DNA of 64,000 nt from Dryomyza anilis (lineage: Eukaryota; Arthropoda; Insecta; Diptera; Dryomyzidae), in NCBI GenBank assembly GCA_951804985.1, contig OX638131.1, forward strand, positions 102,940,464 to 103,004,463, written 5' to 3'. Positions 34,501 to 46,205 of the stretch are shown here, piece after piece. A model generated the notes under the pieces. That model was not told where the DNA came from. It ran no database searches and was given only the letters and a program-made list of their open reading frames with translations. Each line of letters starts with the position of its first letter. Position 1 is the first letter of the stretch. Both the position numbers and the translations under genes were made by a program.

Positions 34501-36900
34501 GAAATTTATATTTGTAACAAGCTTAGCTATAAATATTGCTTAAAATTGTCGTATTATATTTGCAACAATTATTATAATGTTTGGCATATATTTTTGGAGA
34601 GACACTAAATACAAATTAAAGCAGATTTAAAGTTGTTATATATTTGCTTTTATTTCATAAATAATATTTACTTTTTTATTGTAATCACAGCATAGATAAA
34701 GCGTGATTTAGTTTATATTATATGTTTGCCAATAGTAAAATATGGTTATGCAGAAATATTATTTTAAATATTAGTTTAACATAGTTTTTAGAGCACATTT
34801 TGACTTATAGGTTGTTACTTAAATATAATATAAAATTTTATAAAAATATTTATTAATAATGTAGAATTATGTTTGCTTATATTGTTTAGTATATGTTTCT
34901 AGAAAACACAATTATAATAGAAACATAATTGTAATGTGTTTACTATAAGTGAACATATATATTTAACTTTTTTTTAAATTGGGTATAAAAATATAAATAC
35001 ATTACAAACAAGTAACTAATAACTATAACTATTAATTTTTAATGTTTTTAGAATATTTTTTAATATTAATCCAAAATTAATATACAAAACGAACGAGTAA
35101 AAATATTGAAATTATTAATAATAATTATATTTGTCGCAATTATTATATTGCTTAGCATATAGTTCTATGAAATACACTTTTCAATGATAATGTGTTATCT
35201 TAAATGTTATACCAAGGTGTATTTAACAAGGTGAGGAAAGTATAAAAACTTCTCTCTTTGTTTATTGTCATTTTTTATTTATTTTTTTGTCATTAGTTTT
35301 TTTATTTTCCTTGTTTTCAGTTTATAAATATCGTGTCTAAATTTAAATTACCAAAACTGTTCACAAAACGCAAGTTGCGGATAAACTAATGACGAGACAT
35401 TCGTCGCCTGTCTGTGTCCAGTTGCGGTAAACGAAAATTTCACGTTCCTGAAGCGAAAAATATGGAGTGCGCACTATCCACGCGAATTTTCGATTTTATT
35501 GAAACTCCGGGAAACAACGAAAGAGTCTGGAGTGCTAAAATTCGGTCCTCATTGTCGCGCGTGTCTACATGTTAAATCTACCACAACATTAAAACTTCTT
35601 CTCAACAATGGCTACATGTTCCGCGACTCCCATTTATGCCCCTTTTTTATACCTTCAACTGCCACGACATGTTTCACCTTTTAAAGTAGCTGTGAGGACG
35701 TGTCCATGCCTTAAAACCTCCCATACAACCAACATTTTTAAATTTGCTAACTCCTGGCTTATAAAATTTCATTTCATTTCGTTTTCAATTATTAAATACA
35801 TATATTTGTGATCGACAATATTATGGTTAAACAATATGTTTGTCTATATAACAAATATGCTTACGCTGAATAATGCAAATAATATATTGTTTTGCACATT
35901 TATAATTGACATATTTTACATAATTATTTACTTGTTTATTTGTGAACGAAAGCATTATGGTTATAAAATATACTTAGGCCGAGCTCTCTCACCTTTTTGA
36001 GCTGTGCGTGTTATATTTGTACTCAAAGTGGTAGGACCTACAGTTTATTGCCGAATCCGAACGGCGGGTGAGAGCTTTTCATTGGCAATAGTTTTACTCT
36101 CGTAGGTTTGCCATTTAATGCCGAGAGGTAGCGCTGTATAGAAAAACGTTTCTATGAAAAAATGTTGTTAGCCCCAGTCCAGGCTTGAACTGGGGACCTT
36201 TCGGCTCGCAGACCAACGCACTAACCACAGAGCTACCGCGGTTATAAAATAAGTTTGTCTACATTACAAATATGTTTATGCCTAATAACAGCTTTTAATT
36301 ATAAATTAATTGCTTCCAAGCATACTTTTATATTTCCAATAATAATATTAATTATATTTGTCGCAAATAATATATTGTTTAGCATATATGAACACATATT
36401 TAATTGACATATTATAACAATGATAAAATGTTTGGATTTACTTAAATACGCAGTTAATTGATTTCTATTCATTTGACAATCATTTAGATCCCTTTTTATT
36501 TATTAATACTTAAAATACTTAGTATATAAAATAGTTTGACTCTAAATATAAAAAATATTAATATTATTTATATTATTTATGTTTCACAAATAATATATTG
36601 TTAAGCACATAATTAAATCATTTAAATGTTTTCTTTTTACAGTACTTCAATTATTATGTTTTTGTAATCAACAACATTATGATTATAAAATATGTTTGCA
36701 TATATGACAAATATGTTTATGCTGATTAACAATAACTATTAATTATAATTTTATTTGTTTCCAAGCATAAATTTATTAATACTCAAACATAACGATTTTC
36801 AAATAACAGTTTAAACAAATCTAAATTTGAAATATGTTTGCACAAATCACATTTTTGTTTCCAGCAAACATTTCTTCTAAGTATTTATTATTATAAATAT
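34501..36900. repeat. Degenerate tandem region, AATATATTGTTTAGCATAT-rich
   Basis: Blocks such as TATATTTGTCGCAA(A/T)TA followed by ATATTGTTTAGCATAT recur near 34548, 35128, 35878, 36355 and 36588. They are interleaved with AAATATGTTTATGC and AACTATTAATTATAA blocks (for example 35860, 36270 and 36710). The copies are old and irregular. A SINE has inserted at 35971-36240. Confidence 0.5.
35971..36240 (-). mobile_element. tRNA-derived SINE, minus-strand copy
   Basis: Read from 36240 leftwards it has the same head (CCGCGGTAGCTCTGTGG, B box AGTTCAAGCCTGG), GGGGCTAACAACAT and body as the copy at 18838. The 11-mer GTTATAAAATA occurs at both borders (35960-35970 and 36241-36251), a target site duplication. 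Confidence 0.9.
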
Positions 36901-36957
36901 TATATTACTCTGTATAAATAATATTAATATATTTTTTATGCTTTTTGCCTTTTTTAG

Positions 36958-37063
36958 CAACCTGCAAGCATCCGCTTGGCATGGAATCTGGTGCCATCGC
37001 CGATTTTCAAATAACCGCCAGCTCCGCACACGACATGGGCAACGTGGGGCCTCAACATGCCAG
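36958..37063 (+). CDS. Ddr: Discoidin domain receptor, second coding exon
   Basis: The exon lies between a strong acceptor (CCTTTTTTAG) and donor (CAG|GTGAGT). With one base carried from the exon at 10579 it encodes ATCKHPLGMESGAIADFQ followed by ITASSAHDMGNVGPQHAR. This is the start of an F5/8 type C domain: the Cys-x-x-PLGMESG and ITASS motifs are typical of discoidin domain receptors, which bind collagen through this domain and signal through a cytoplasmic tyrosine kinase (family knowledge). It ends in phase 2. No later exon (for example the GAWCP block) was found up to 64000. Confidence 0.85.
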
Positions 37064-37674
37064 GTGAGTGACTGACTGACAAACAGAGTGGAGTGACTGA
37101 CTAACTGGGTAACTGACTCGGTGACTGTGTGAGTGCACATTATTGTTGTTGTTGTTATAATAATTTTTATGAATTCTTTGATGGCGTGTTTTAAATGTAT
37201 TTTATGTCATATCCTGATTTTAACCATTCTGTGCGCCGTTATACCAAACAAAATGACATAAATTAAAAATAAAGCTAAAACCATTTAAAATAATAGCACG
37301 ACTAATGCCTATGCGTACCGTTTTTTTTTGTTCATTTTATATTTTATTTTATTATTTTTATTTGCCGCTCATTTCGTTTTTGCCGCGTTGTGTAAAAATT
37401 TAAGGTGATTTTTATGTGAAAATTCTGTGCTGCTTAGCAGACTTTGGCGCGTATTAATTGTGATTTATACACATGGCGAAATGTTGTGGGAGGCAATAAA
37501 TTAAGCACGAAAAAAAAGTAACGACAAAATGTTGTTGTGCTCTTTTTAATTAATGCGTAGTCTAATTAAAGGTAGGTTTCAGGAGTATGGTAAAAAATAA
37601 AATAATTTTAATAAAATTGGTAAAAATAATTAAATATATATGAGCAAATTTAACTAAAATACAAATTTACTTAA

Positions 37675-40355
37675 CCCGTAAACTAAATTTTTATTAAAAA
37701 CTGGAAATGTTAGTGGGAATGAAAATAACTAAAATTTTAGTTTAAAATAAATTTTTAGTGAAAACTTAAAATATTAGTGAAAATTTAAAACTCCAATTTT
37801 ATTGAATTTTTAGTAAAAAAAATGAGTTTTTGGTGAAAAAATTAATTTTTAGTGCAAAATTGAATTTTTTTATTGAAAAATTGAATTTTTAGTGAAAAAT
37901 TGAATTTTAGTGAAAAATTGAATTTTTAGTGAAAAATTGAATTTATAGTGAAAAATTTAACTTTTAGTGAAAAATTGAATTTTTAGTGAAAAATTGAATT
38001 TTTAGTGAAAAATTGAATTTTTAGTGAAAAATTGAATTTTTAGTGAAAAATTGAATTTTTAGTGAAAAATTGAATTTTTAGTGAAAAATTGAATTTTTAA
38101 TGAAAATTGTATTTTTAGTGAAAATTGAATTTTTAGTGAAAAATTGAATTTTTAGTGAAAAATTGAATTTTTAGTGAAAAATTGAATTTTTAGTGAAAAA
38201 TTGAATTTTTAGTGAAAAATTGAATTTATAGTGAAAAATTTAACTTTTAGTGAAAAATTGAATTTTTAGTGAAAAATTGAATTTTTAGTGAAAAATTGAA
38301 TTTTTAGTGAAAAATTGAATTTTAGTGAAAAATTGAATTTTTAGTGAAAAATTGAATTTTTAGAGATACATTTAATTTTTGGTGAAAAATTGAATTTTTT
38401 AGTGAAAAATTGAATTTATAGTGAAAAATTGAATTTTTAGTGAAAATTGAATTTTTAATGAAAAATTGAATTTTTAGTGAAAAATTGAATTTTTAGTGAA
38501 AAATTGAATTTATAGTGAAAAATTGAATTTTTAGTAAAAATTGAATTTTTAATGAAAAATTGAATTTTTAGTGAAAAATTGAATTTTTAGTGAAAAATTG
38601 AATTTTTAGTGAAAAATTGAATTTTTAGTGAAACATTTAATTTTTAGTGAAAAATTGAATTTTAGTGAAAAATTTAATTTATAGTGAAAAATTTAATTTA
38701 TAGTGAAAAATTTAATTTATAGTGAAAAATTTAATTTTATGTGAAAAATTGAATTTTTAGTGAAAATTTGATTTTTTAGTGAAAATTTGATTTTTAGTGA
38801 AAAATTGAATTTATAGTGAAAAATTGAATTTATAGTGAAAAATTGAATTTTTAGTGAAGGTTGAATTTTTAGTGAAAAATTGAATTTTTAGTGAAAATTG
38901 AAATTTTAGTGAAAAATTGAATTTTTTAGAGAAAATTGAAATTTTAGTGAAAATTTGAATTTTTAGTGAAAAATTGAATTTTTAGTGAAAAATTGAATTT
39001 TTAGTGAAAAATTGAATTTTTAGTGAAAAATTGAATTTTTAGTGAAAAATTGAATTTTTAGTGAAAATTGAAATTTTAGTGAAAAATTTAATTTTTAGTG
39101 AAAAATTGAATTTTTTAGAGAAAATTGAAATTTTAGTGAAAATTTGAATTTTTAGTGAAAAATTGAATTTTTAGTGAAAAATTGAATTTTTAGTGAAAAA
39201 TTGAATTTTTAGTGAAGGTTGAATTTTTAGTGAAAAATTGAATTTTTAGTGAAAATTGAAATTTTAGTGAAAAATTTAATTTTTAGTGAAAAATTTAATT
39301 TTTAGTGAAAATTGAATTTTTAGTGAAAATTGAATTTTAGTGAAAAATTTAATTTATAGTGAAAAATTTAACTTTTAGTGAAAAATTGAATTTTTAGTGA
39401 AAAATTGAATTTTTAGTGAAAAATTGAATTTTTAGTGAAAAATTGAATTTTAGTGAAAAATTGAATTTTTAGTGAAAAATTGAATTTTTAGAGATACATT
39501 TAATTTTTGGTGAAAAATTGAATTTTTTAGTGAAAAATAGAATTGAATTTTTAGTGAAAAATTTAATTTATAGTGAAAAATTTAATTTATAGTGAAAAAT
39601 TTAATTTTATGTGAAAAATTGAATTTTTAGTGAAAAATTGAATTTTAGTGAAAAATTTAATTTATAGTGAAAAATTTAATTTATAGTGAAAAATTTAATT
39701 TTATGTGAAAAATTGAATTTTTAGTGAAAATTTGATTTTTTAGTGAAAATTTGATTTTTAGTGAAAAATTGAATTTATAGTGAAAAATTGAATTTATAGT
39801 GAAAAATTGAATTTTTAGTGAAGGTTGAATTTTTAGTGAAAAATTGAATTTTTAGTGAAAATTGAAATTTTAGTGAAAAATTTAATTTTTAGTGAAAAAT
39901 TGAATTTTTTAGAGAAAATTGAAATTTTAGTGAAAATTTGAATTTTTAGTGAAAAATTGAATTTTTAGTGAAAAATTGAATTTTTAGTGAAAAATTGAAT
40001 TTTTAGTGAAGGTTGAATTTTTAGTGAAAAATTGAATTTTTAGTGAAAATTGAAATTTTAGTGAAAAATTTAATTTTTAGTGAAAAATTTAATTTTTAGT
40101 GAAAATTGAATTTTTAGTGAAAATTGAATTTTTAGTGTAAATTTGAATCTCTAGTGATAATTTTAATTTATAGTGAAAAATTGATTTTTTTAGTTAAAAA
40201 TTGAATTTTTAGTGACAAATTGAATTTTTAGAGAAAAATTGAATTTTTAGTGAAATATTTAATTTTTAGTGAAAAATTGAATTTTTAGTGACAAATTGAA
40301 TTTTTAGTGAAAAATTGAATTTTTAGTGAAAAATATATTTTTGAATTTTTAGTGA
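37675..40355 (+). repeat. 19-bp dyad minisatellite, array 4 (largest, with higher-order blocks)
   Basis: About 2.7 kb of GAATTTTTAGTGAAAAATT units. Diagnostic variants recur: TTAGAGATACATTTAATTTT at 38361 and 39488 (1,127 apart), AGTGAAGGTTGAATTTTT at about 38854, 39212, 39818 and 40007, TTAATTTTATGTGAAAAATT at about 38730, 39600 and 39690, and TTTTTTAGAGAAAATTGAAA at about 38922, 39114 and 39905. This indicates recent block duplication inside the array. Confidence 0.95.
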
Positions 40356-41094
40356 GCATTTCAAAAATATTTTTATCATAAATAACAAAATCGCCATCCG
40401 TTGGCATTTCACAAAACCATAACTCAATATATAAAATGTTGTGACTAACAACACTAACGGATGCAAAGGAGCCACACAAACACAACAACATCTAACCACC
40501 GACAAATGTCAGAAAGACTTTTACATTTCATGTCAATTGAAACTTTTTCATAGAGTCAGCTGTCATAATTGTGCAGCACACCAAAATAAAAATGTGTCCT
40601 TCAAAAATATGCACGAATCTAGAATATGCTATAGTGATATACTATACAATATCGCACAGTTTCATACAATTTAATGTTTATATTTTATATATATTTAGTT
40701 CTACACAATTTTGCGCTTATGATTGTGCATTTTTGCGCCAACAGTGTCACTTCCGTTTCCGCTTGTGCCACCATTGTTGTAGTGGTTTTGTGTGCTTTCC
40801 TATTAAGGCTTTTTATGATAGGCAGTGGTGGCGGCAGTGGCCGTGTTTCACCTGACGCAGGCATAAAACCGCACAAAGTTACAACATGCGAAAAATAGTA
40901 ACGCCGCACGAACTGCGTAGCTATAAAAATTTGTCATGCTTAGCTGTGAATTTTCTTTTGCTAGTGGAGTCAAGAAAATGCCACGGAGAAAATAATTCAG
41001 AAATCTAGAAATTGCCATATGCTTTAAAGACGATGTACAATGGGGCAATTTAGGTTAAATTAAGCAACAATTTACTAGAAAGTTTAAAATCTCA
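40356..41094. other. Non-repetitive intron DNA
   Basis: A more complex segment (40430-41050) with overlapping short frames on both strands and no recognisable domain or consistent splice sites. I leave it as non-coding. Confidence 0.4.
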
Positions 41095-41690
41095 TAGTAA
41101 TATGAAGAGTAGATCCCTGCCAGTAAAACTAGTCAAAAACTGGTCGGTTACTGGTATATATTTGAAGAGTATATCCCTGCCGGGTAAACTATTCTAGAAA
41201 TGTTCAGATTCTGATTGGGATTTGAAGAGTAGATCTGTACCAGTAAAAGTAGCCAAAAACTGGTCAAAAACTGATCTGTTCCAAGAAAAACTAGTCAAAA
41301 CCTGTTCGGTTACTGGTAAGGATTTGAAGAGTATATCCCTGCCGGGTAAACTATTCTAGAAATGTTCAGATTCTGATAGGGATTTGAAGAGTAGATCTGT
41401 GCCAGTAAAAGTAGCCAAAAACTGGTCAAAAACTGATCTGTTCCAAGAAAAACTCGTCAAAACCTGTTCGGTTACTGGAAAGGATTTGAAGAGTATATCC
41501 CTGCCGGGTAAACTAGGCAAAAACTGGTCGGTTACTGGTAGAGATTAGAAAATCATTGTCAGTAAAACTAGTCAAAAACTGATCTGTCCCTAGTAAAACT
41601 AGTCAAAACCTGGTCGGTTAAATTAAGCAGGGATTTGAGGGGCAAACTAGTCAAGAACTGGTCGGTTATTGGTAGGAATATTAACTGAAA
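41095..41690 (+). repeat. 162-bp higher-order tandem repeat
   Basis: TTTGAAGAGTATATCCCTGC occurs at 41161, 41323 and 41485, an exact 162-base period. Each unit contains sub-units built around AAACTAGTCAAAAACTGGTC and CAGTAAAA. The copies are close to identical over the first two periods. It is non-coding and unrelated to the 19-bp satellite. Confidence 0.85.
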
Positions 41691-44600
41691 TCAAAAAGTT
41701 TTTCTGGCTAGTTTTTTGTCGGAAATTGCGCGACTTGGCAAGTTACTCGACAAGTGACTAGTAAAACTGGTTGGATACGGGTAGTAATTCTTATTTGGGT
41801 TGAAGAAGTCGTTGTTATAAAAATCGTAATTACAGAAAAAATTTGAGTATTAAAAATTTGATTTTTAGTTAATTTAAAAAAAAAAAAAAATAATTGATAA
41901 ATAAAAATATAAAATAATTTTTTGGAAATATCCTTTTCCGAATAATTGATTCGATTTCTCGTTTTCATACTTCGGTTTACTGTTTCTGTTACGGCTTTAT
42001 GTAGAACAACGAAAAAGTTTCTGTATTCCCTTTTTAAATAATGTTCTTTTTCAAATTCAGATTTTTGTGTACATGATATTTTTTTTCTTCAGATTTTCAA
42101 CTTCTAGAGAAAAAGCGCTTTTTTCGGGTTCTGTAATTCACTTTCGTTCGGCGGAATTCAAATATTTAACAAAATAAATCAAATTGAATACAAGAATTCA
42201 ATATTTGGTTTTATTTAAGCCAAAAATTTTAAATCTCAGGCAATCAGGGCAGTTTGGAGGGTTACATTCATTTGAACAAATTGTATCATATTGTTCTATA
42301 AGGGTTCTATAAGCGTTTCAACAGTCCCTCCTTCGTTTATTTGGGTCTTAAACAATTTCTTCGATTTTATTTGGAACTTTAAATGATCTCAAAGATGAAA
42401 AACATAAATTTTATATTGAATAAATCGAATTTTCGAAACGCAAGGAAAAGTAGTCAATCGAATTAAAATTTAAATACAATTTCGATAGATTTTCATATCA
42501 CTTTTCAGCTTCGTTTTGGTTATCCTTTTGTATTTTTATATTGAAACGGTTGCAAGTAACAGTTATGGTTTCGAATCGAATTTGTTTTTGATAATATCTA
42601 ATAAAAAACATATTCATAAAAATATGAATTTTGTAATGAAAAATACAATGTCGATATTACTGTCTTACTTCGTTTTGGTTTCAATACCCGTTTTGCTTTT
42701 ATAACAAAACGGTTTCGGTGTACCGATTCCAAGTAACGATTTCGGTTTCAAATTAGTTTTTTTTTTGTGTAAGTGTTCATGTTTGTGCATACCCAGCAAA
42801 CCAAACGATAACTTAACGATATCGCTTATAAATCCAAATTATCGTTTTCGATGCTTTATAATGATACAAAAACGATAGGGTTATCGATATCTTGAACGAT
42901 ATATTTGTTTTTGTCGTTCTCATTGTCTATAAACAAATTTTATTTGTTCAGAATTTTTTTTTTAGTGGTGTAAAATCTAAAGAGCACATAATTCAATATC
43001 AAAATATTTTGTGTTCTATATTGAAAATTTTTCATTATTTCATCGAATTCAAAATTTCCGTCAAATGGTCTGTAGGGTATTTTAAATATTTGAAAGAAAA
43101 GCATGTTTTGAAATTTACTTTCGAACGAATTTCGATAACAAAAATCTAATTAGTTCCACAAAACTTATTATGTATAATTAATATATTTATTGAAAAAAAA
43201 AGTTCTGGAAACATAAAAAAAAATGTTGAAAATGTTGTATGTTGAAAAATAAGTACCAAACACTTTGGCATGTTTTTAATATCATTTTAAATCCGAAACT
43301 GTTTATAGTGATTTGAATATCGGTTGATTCTGATTTATTTATAATAGTTTTGGTTACTATTTAAACATAATAATATTTAAACGAATAAAGGTTTAGTTTC
43401 GTATATAATTTTGTCAATCTATTTCTGATCTTTGAGAAAACCATATTGAGAAAATTAGAATGGCATTGTAATTATATTGTTTAATTTATTATTTTTTACA
43501 CAAAATATAATTTATATTTTGTTTATAATTGCGATAATTTTCGCACTCTATTCCACTGTGTATGCTCCATATATTAAAATCAAAATGACAAACACAAACA
43601 AATTTATGACCATATTTTACTAGCATTTTCAATACTAAAAAAAATAAACAAACAAAAGTGCAAAAAGTAAAAATAGTAAAACATAAAAAGCCATAAAAAT
43701 AAGTGCAAATTTTTATAAGGCAAAATCGTTTAACTTATTGAAAATGTCGCGTCACCGACGGCAGAACAGACGAATGGACGCACTTTAAGCGCATTTTTCG
43801 CACTGCTTGCTTGACATACATATTTTTATGTTTTCCCTTTTTTTTATGAATAAATGTTTATAGATTTTTTCTATATATAAGTTCATTAATCATAAAAAAT
43901 GTTTACGATTTTCCTTAATACAACAAACAAGACGACACAAAAAAAAAACACACACAATAAAGTAATAAAAACGCACATACGATGCGTTACATCTGCGAAT
44001 ACATTATAAATTCAATCCCTTCACAACATTGGAAAAACATGTTTGAATGTAATAAAAATTAAAAATTCACCTATACCACGTAGACTTTTGTATGGTATAT
44101 GTGTTTTTTTTTTATATTAAAGCCTAATTTGTCGAAAGTTTGAATAGTATCCTTTTGTGACATTCCTTTGCCATATCGTACACCCCATCACGTACGTACA
44201 TAACTTAACATGAAATTTGATGTAGTCACCTCAACCCTCCCATTTACTTTTCTAACATTCCAAAACATATCGTGTTTTTCCCATGCATTTTTTTCGATTA
44301 ATGTTTTGGCTTTAGTTCTTTTTGTATAGTTCTAGGTCCTATAACGTTCTAGGTCCTATGTCGTCATTTTTTTCATCACCATCATCATTATGGTCGCCAT
44401 TATCGTTGGCCTCGTCATCCAAATCAATATTTTGTTCATTTGTACTAGTTTTTATCATTGTTTATTTATCTATTTCCTACTTCTTAGTGCAGATACTTTT
44501 ATTTCAATATCATTTGTTTCTCATTTATGTTCATTTCATATACAGCAATCGTATAAAATTATAGGACTCTGTCTTTCTCATATTTGTTTTCTCGTTTTGT

Positions 44601-44809
44601 TGTTTTTGTTTCTGACAATGGTCGGCATTTTGTGGGGGGCTCAACTTGTTTTATTATTATTGCTTATATGACTGCATATTCTTTTTATTTATCTTATACA
44701 CTAATTATTATTAGAGGTCCATATTCAAAAATATTTCCAATAAACATAAGGGATATCATTCTTAAACAAAAAAATTCAGAACTATATCGAAATTCAATGC
44801 TTTACTAAA
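41691..44809. other. AT-rich and non-repetitive intron DNA
   Basis: It contains scattered AT-rich low-complexity DNA, GATATC/ATCGAT-rich words near 42800-42900 and a more complex patch at 43540-44350. The short open frames (42516-42704, 42892-43149, 44322-44671) show no domain or codon pattern I can support. Confidence 0.35.
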
Positions 44810-46205
44810 AAAAAATCAATTTTTCACTAAAAATGCAAAATTTAAATTTTCACTAAAAATTGAATTGTTAACTAAAATGAAAATGCTCAATTACATTTTT
44901 CACTTAAAATTCAATTTTCACTAAAAATTCAATTTTTTTTTTTACTAAAATTTCAATTTTGCACTAAAATTTCCATTTTTCAATAAGTATTCCATTTTTC
45001 ACTATAAATTCAATTTTTCACTAGAAATTCAATTTTTCAATAAAATTTCAATTTTTCCCTAAAAATTCAATTTTTCACTAAAAATTCACTTTTTACTAAA
45101 AAATCAATTTTTTACTAAAAATTCCATTTTTCATTAAAAATTCCATTTTTCACTAAAAATTAAAATTTTCACTAAAAATTCAATTTTTCACTAGAAATTC
45201 CATCTTTATAAAAGTTAAAATTTTTAACTATAAATCAAAATTTTCACTAAAAAAAAATTTTAACTAAAAATTCAAATTTTCTCTAAAAATTATTTTTTTT
45301 ACTAAAAATTCCATTTTTCACTAAAAATTCTATTGTTCACTAAACATTCCGTTTTTCACTAGAAATTCAATTTATCACTAAAAAATCAAATTTGCACCAA
45401 AAATTAAATTTGTCACTAGAAATTCAATTTTTCACTAAAATTTCAATTTTTCACTAAAAATTCAATTTTTTATTTAAAATTAAATTTTTTACTTTAAATT
45501 CAATTTTTCACTAAATATTTTATTTTTCACTAAAAATTCAAATTTTCAGTAAAAATTCAATTTTTAACCAGAAATTGAATTTTTCACTAAAAATTAAATT
45601 TTTCACTATAAATCCAATTTTTCACTAAAAATTCCATTTTTCACTAAAAATTCCATTTTTCACTAAAAATTCCATTTTGCACTAAAAATTCCATTTTTCA
45701 CTAAAAATTCCATTTTTCACTAAAAATTAAATTTTTCACTAAAAAAATTCAAATTTTCACAAAAAATCAATTTTTCCCTAATAATTACATTTTTCCCTAA
45801 TAATTACATTTTTCACTAAAAATTCAATTTTTCACTAAAAATTCAATTTTTCACTAAAAATCCAATTTTTCACTAAAAATCCAATTTTTCACTAAAAATC
45901 CAAATTTTCACTAAAAATTCTATTTTTCACTAAAAATCCATTTTTTTTTTTTTTAATTTAATTTTTCACTAAAATTTTTTTTTTTTTTACTAAAAATTAA
46001 ATTTTTTACTAAAAATTCATTTTTTTAATAAAAATTAAATTTTTTACTAAAAATTCAATTTTTCTCTATAAATTCAATTTTTCACTAAAACTTCAATTTT
46101 TCACTCTAAATTCAATTTTTCACTAAAAATTCAATTTTTCACTATAAATTCTATTTTTCACTAAAAATTCTATTTTTCTCTAAAAATTCTATTTTCACTT
46201 ACAAA
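44810..46205 (-). repeat. 19-bp dyad minisatellite, array 5 (inverted)
   Basis: Units run as AATTTTTCACTAAAAATTC or CATTTTTCACTAAAAATTC. A subfamily with a C replacing A (CCATTTTTCACTAAAAATT) dominates 45620-45720. The array is eroded at both edges. Confidence 0.95.

Larger units (their letters stand above)
10820..36957 (+). other. Ddr: Ddr intron (phase 1, about 26.1 kb)
   Basis: The intron starts GTAAGT at 10820 and ends TTTTTTAG at 36957. It contains two antisense fibrinogen-related genes, two 19-bp satellite arrays in opposite orientations, a nested transposon stack, a broken mariner, a hAT MITE and two SINEs. Joining 10819 to 36958 restores one reading frame with convincing receptor sequence, which is the evidence that all this is a single intron. 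Confidence 0.7.

Noticed and set aside
44322..44671. Hydrophobic open frames resembling a membrane protein
   Set aside because: No start context, splice pattern or family match. Hydrophobicity follows from T-rich DNA.
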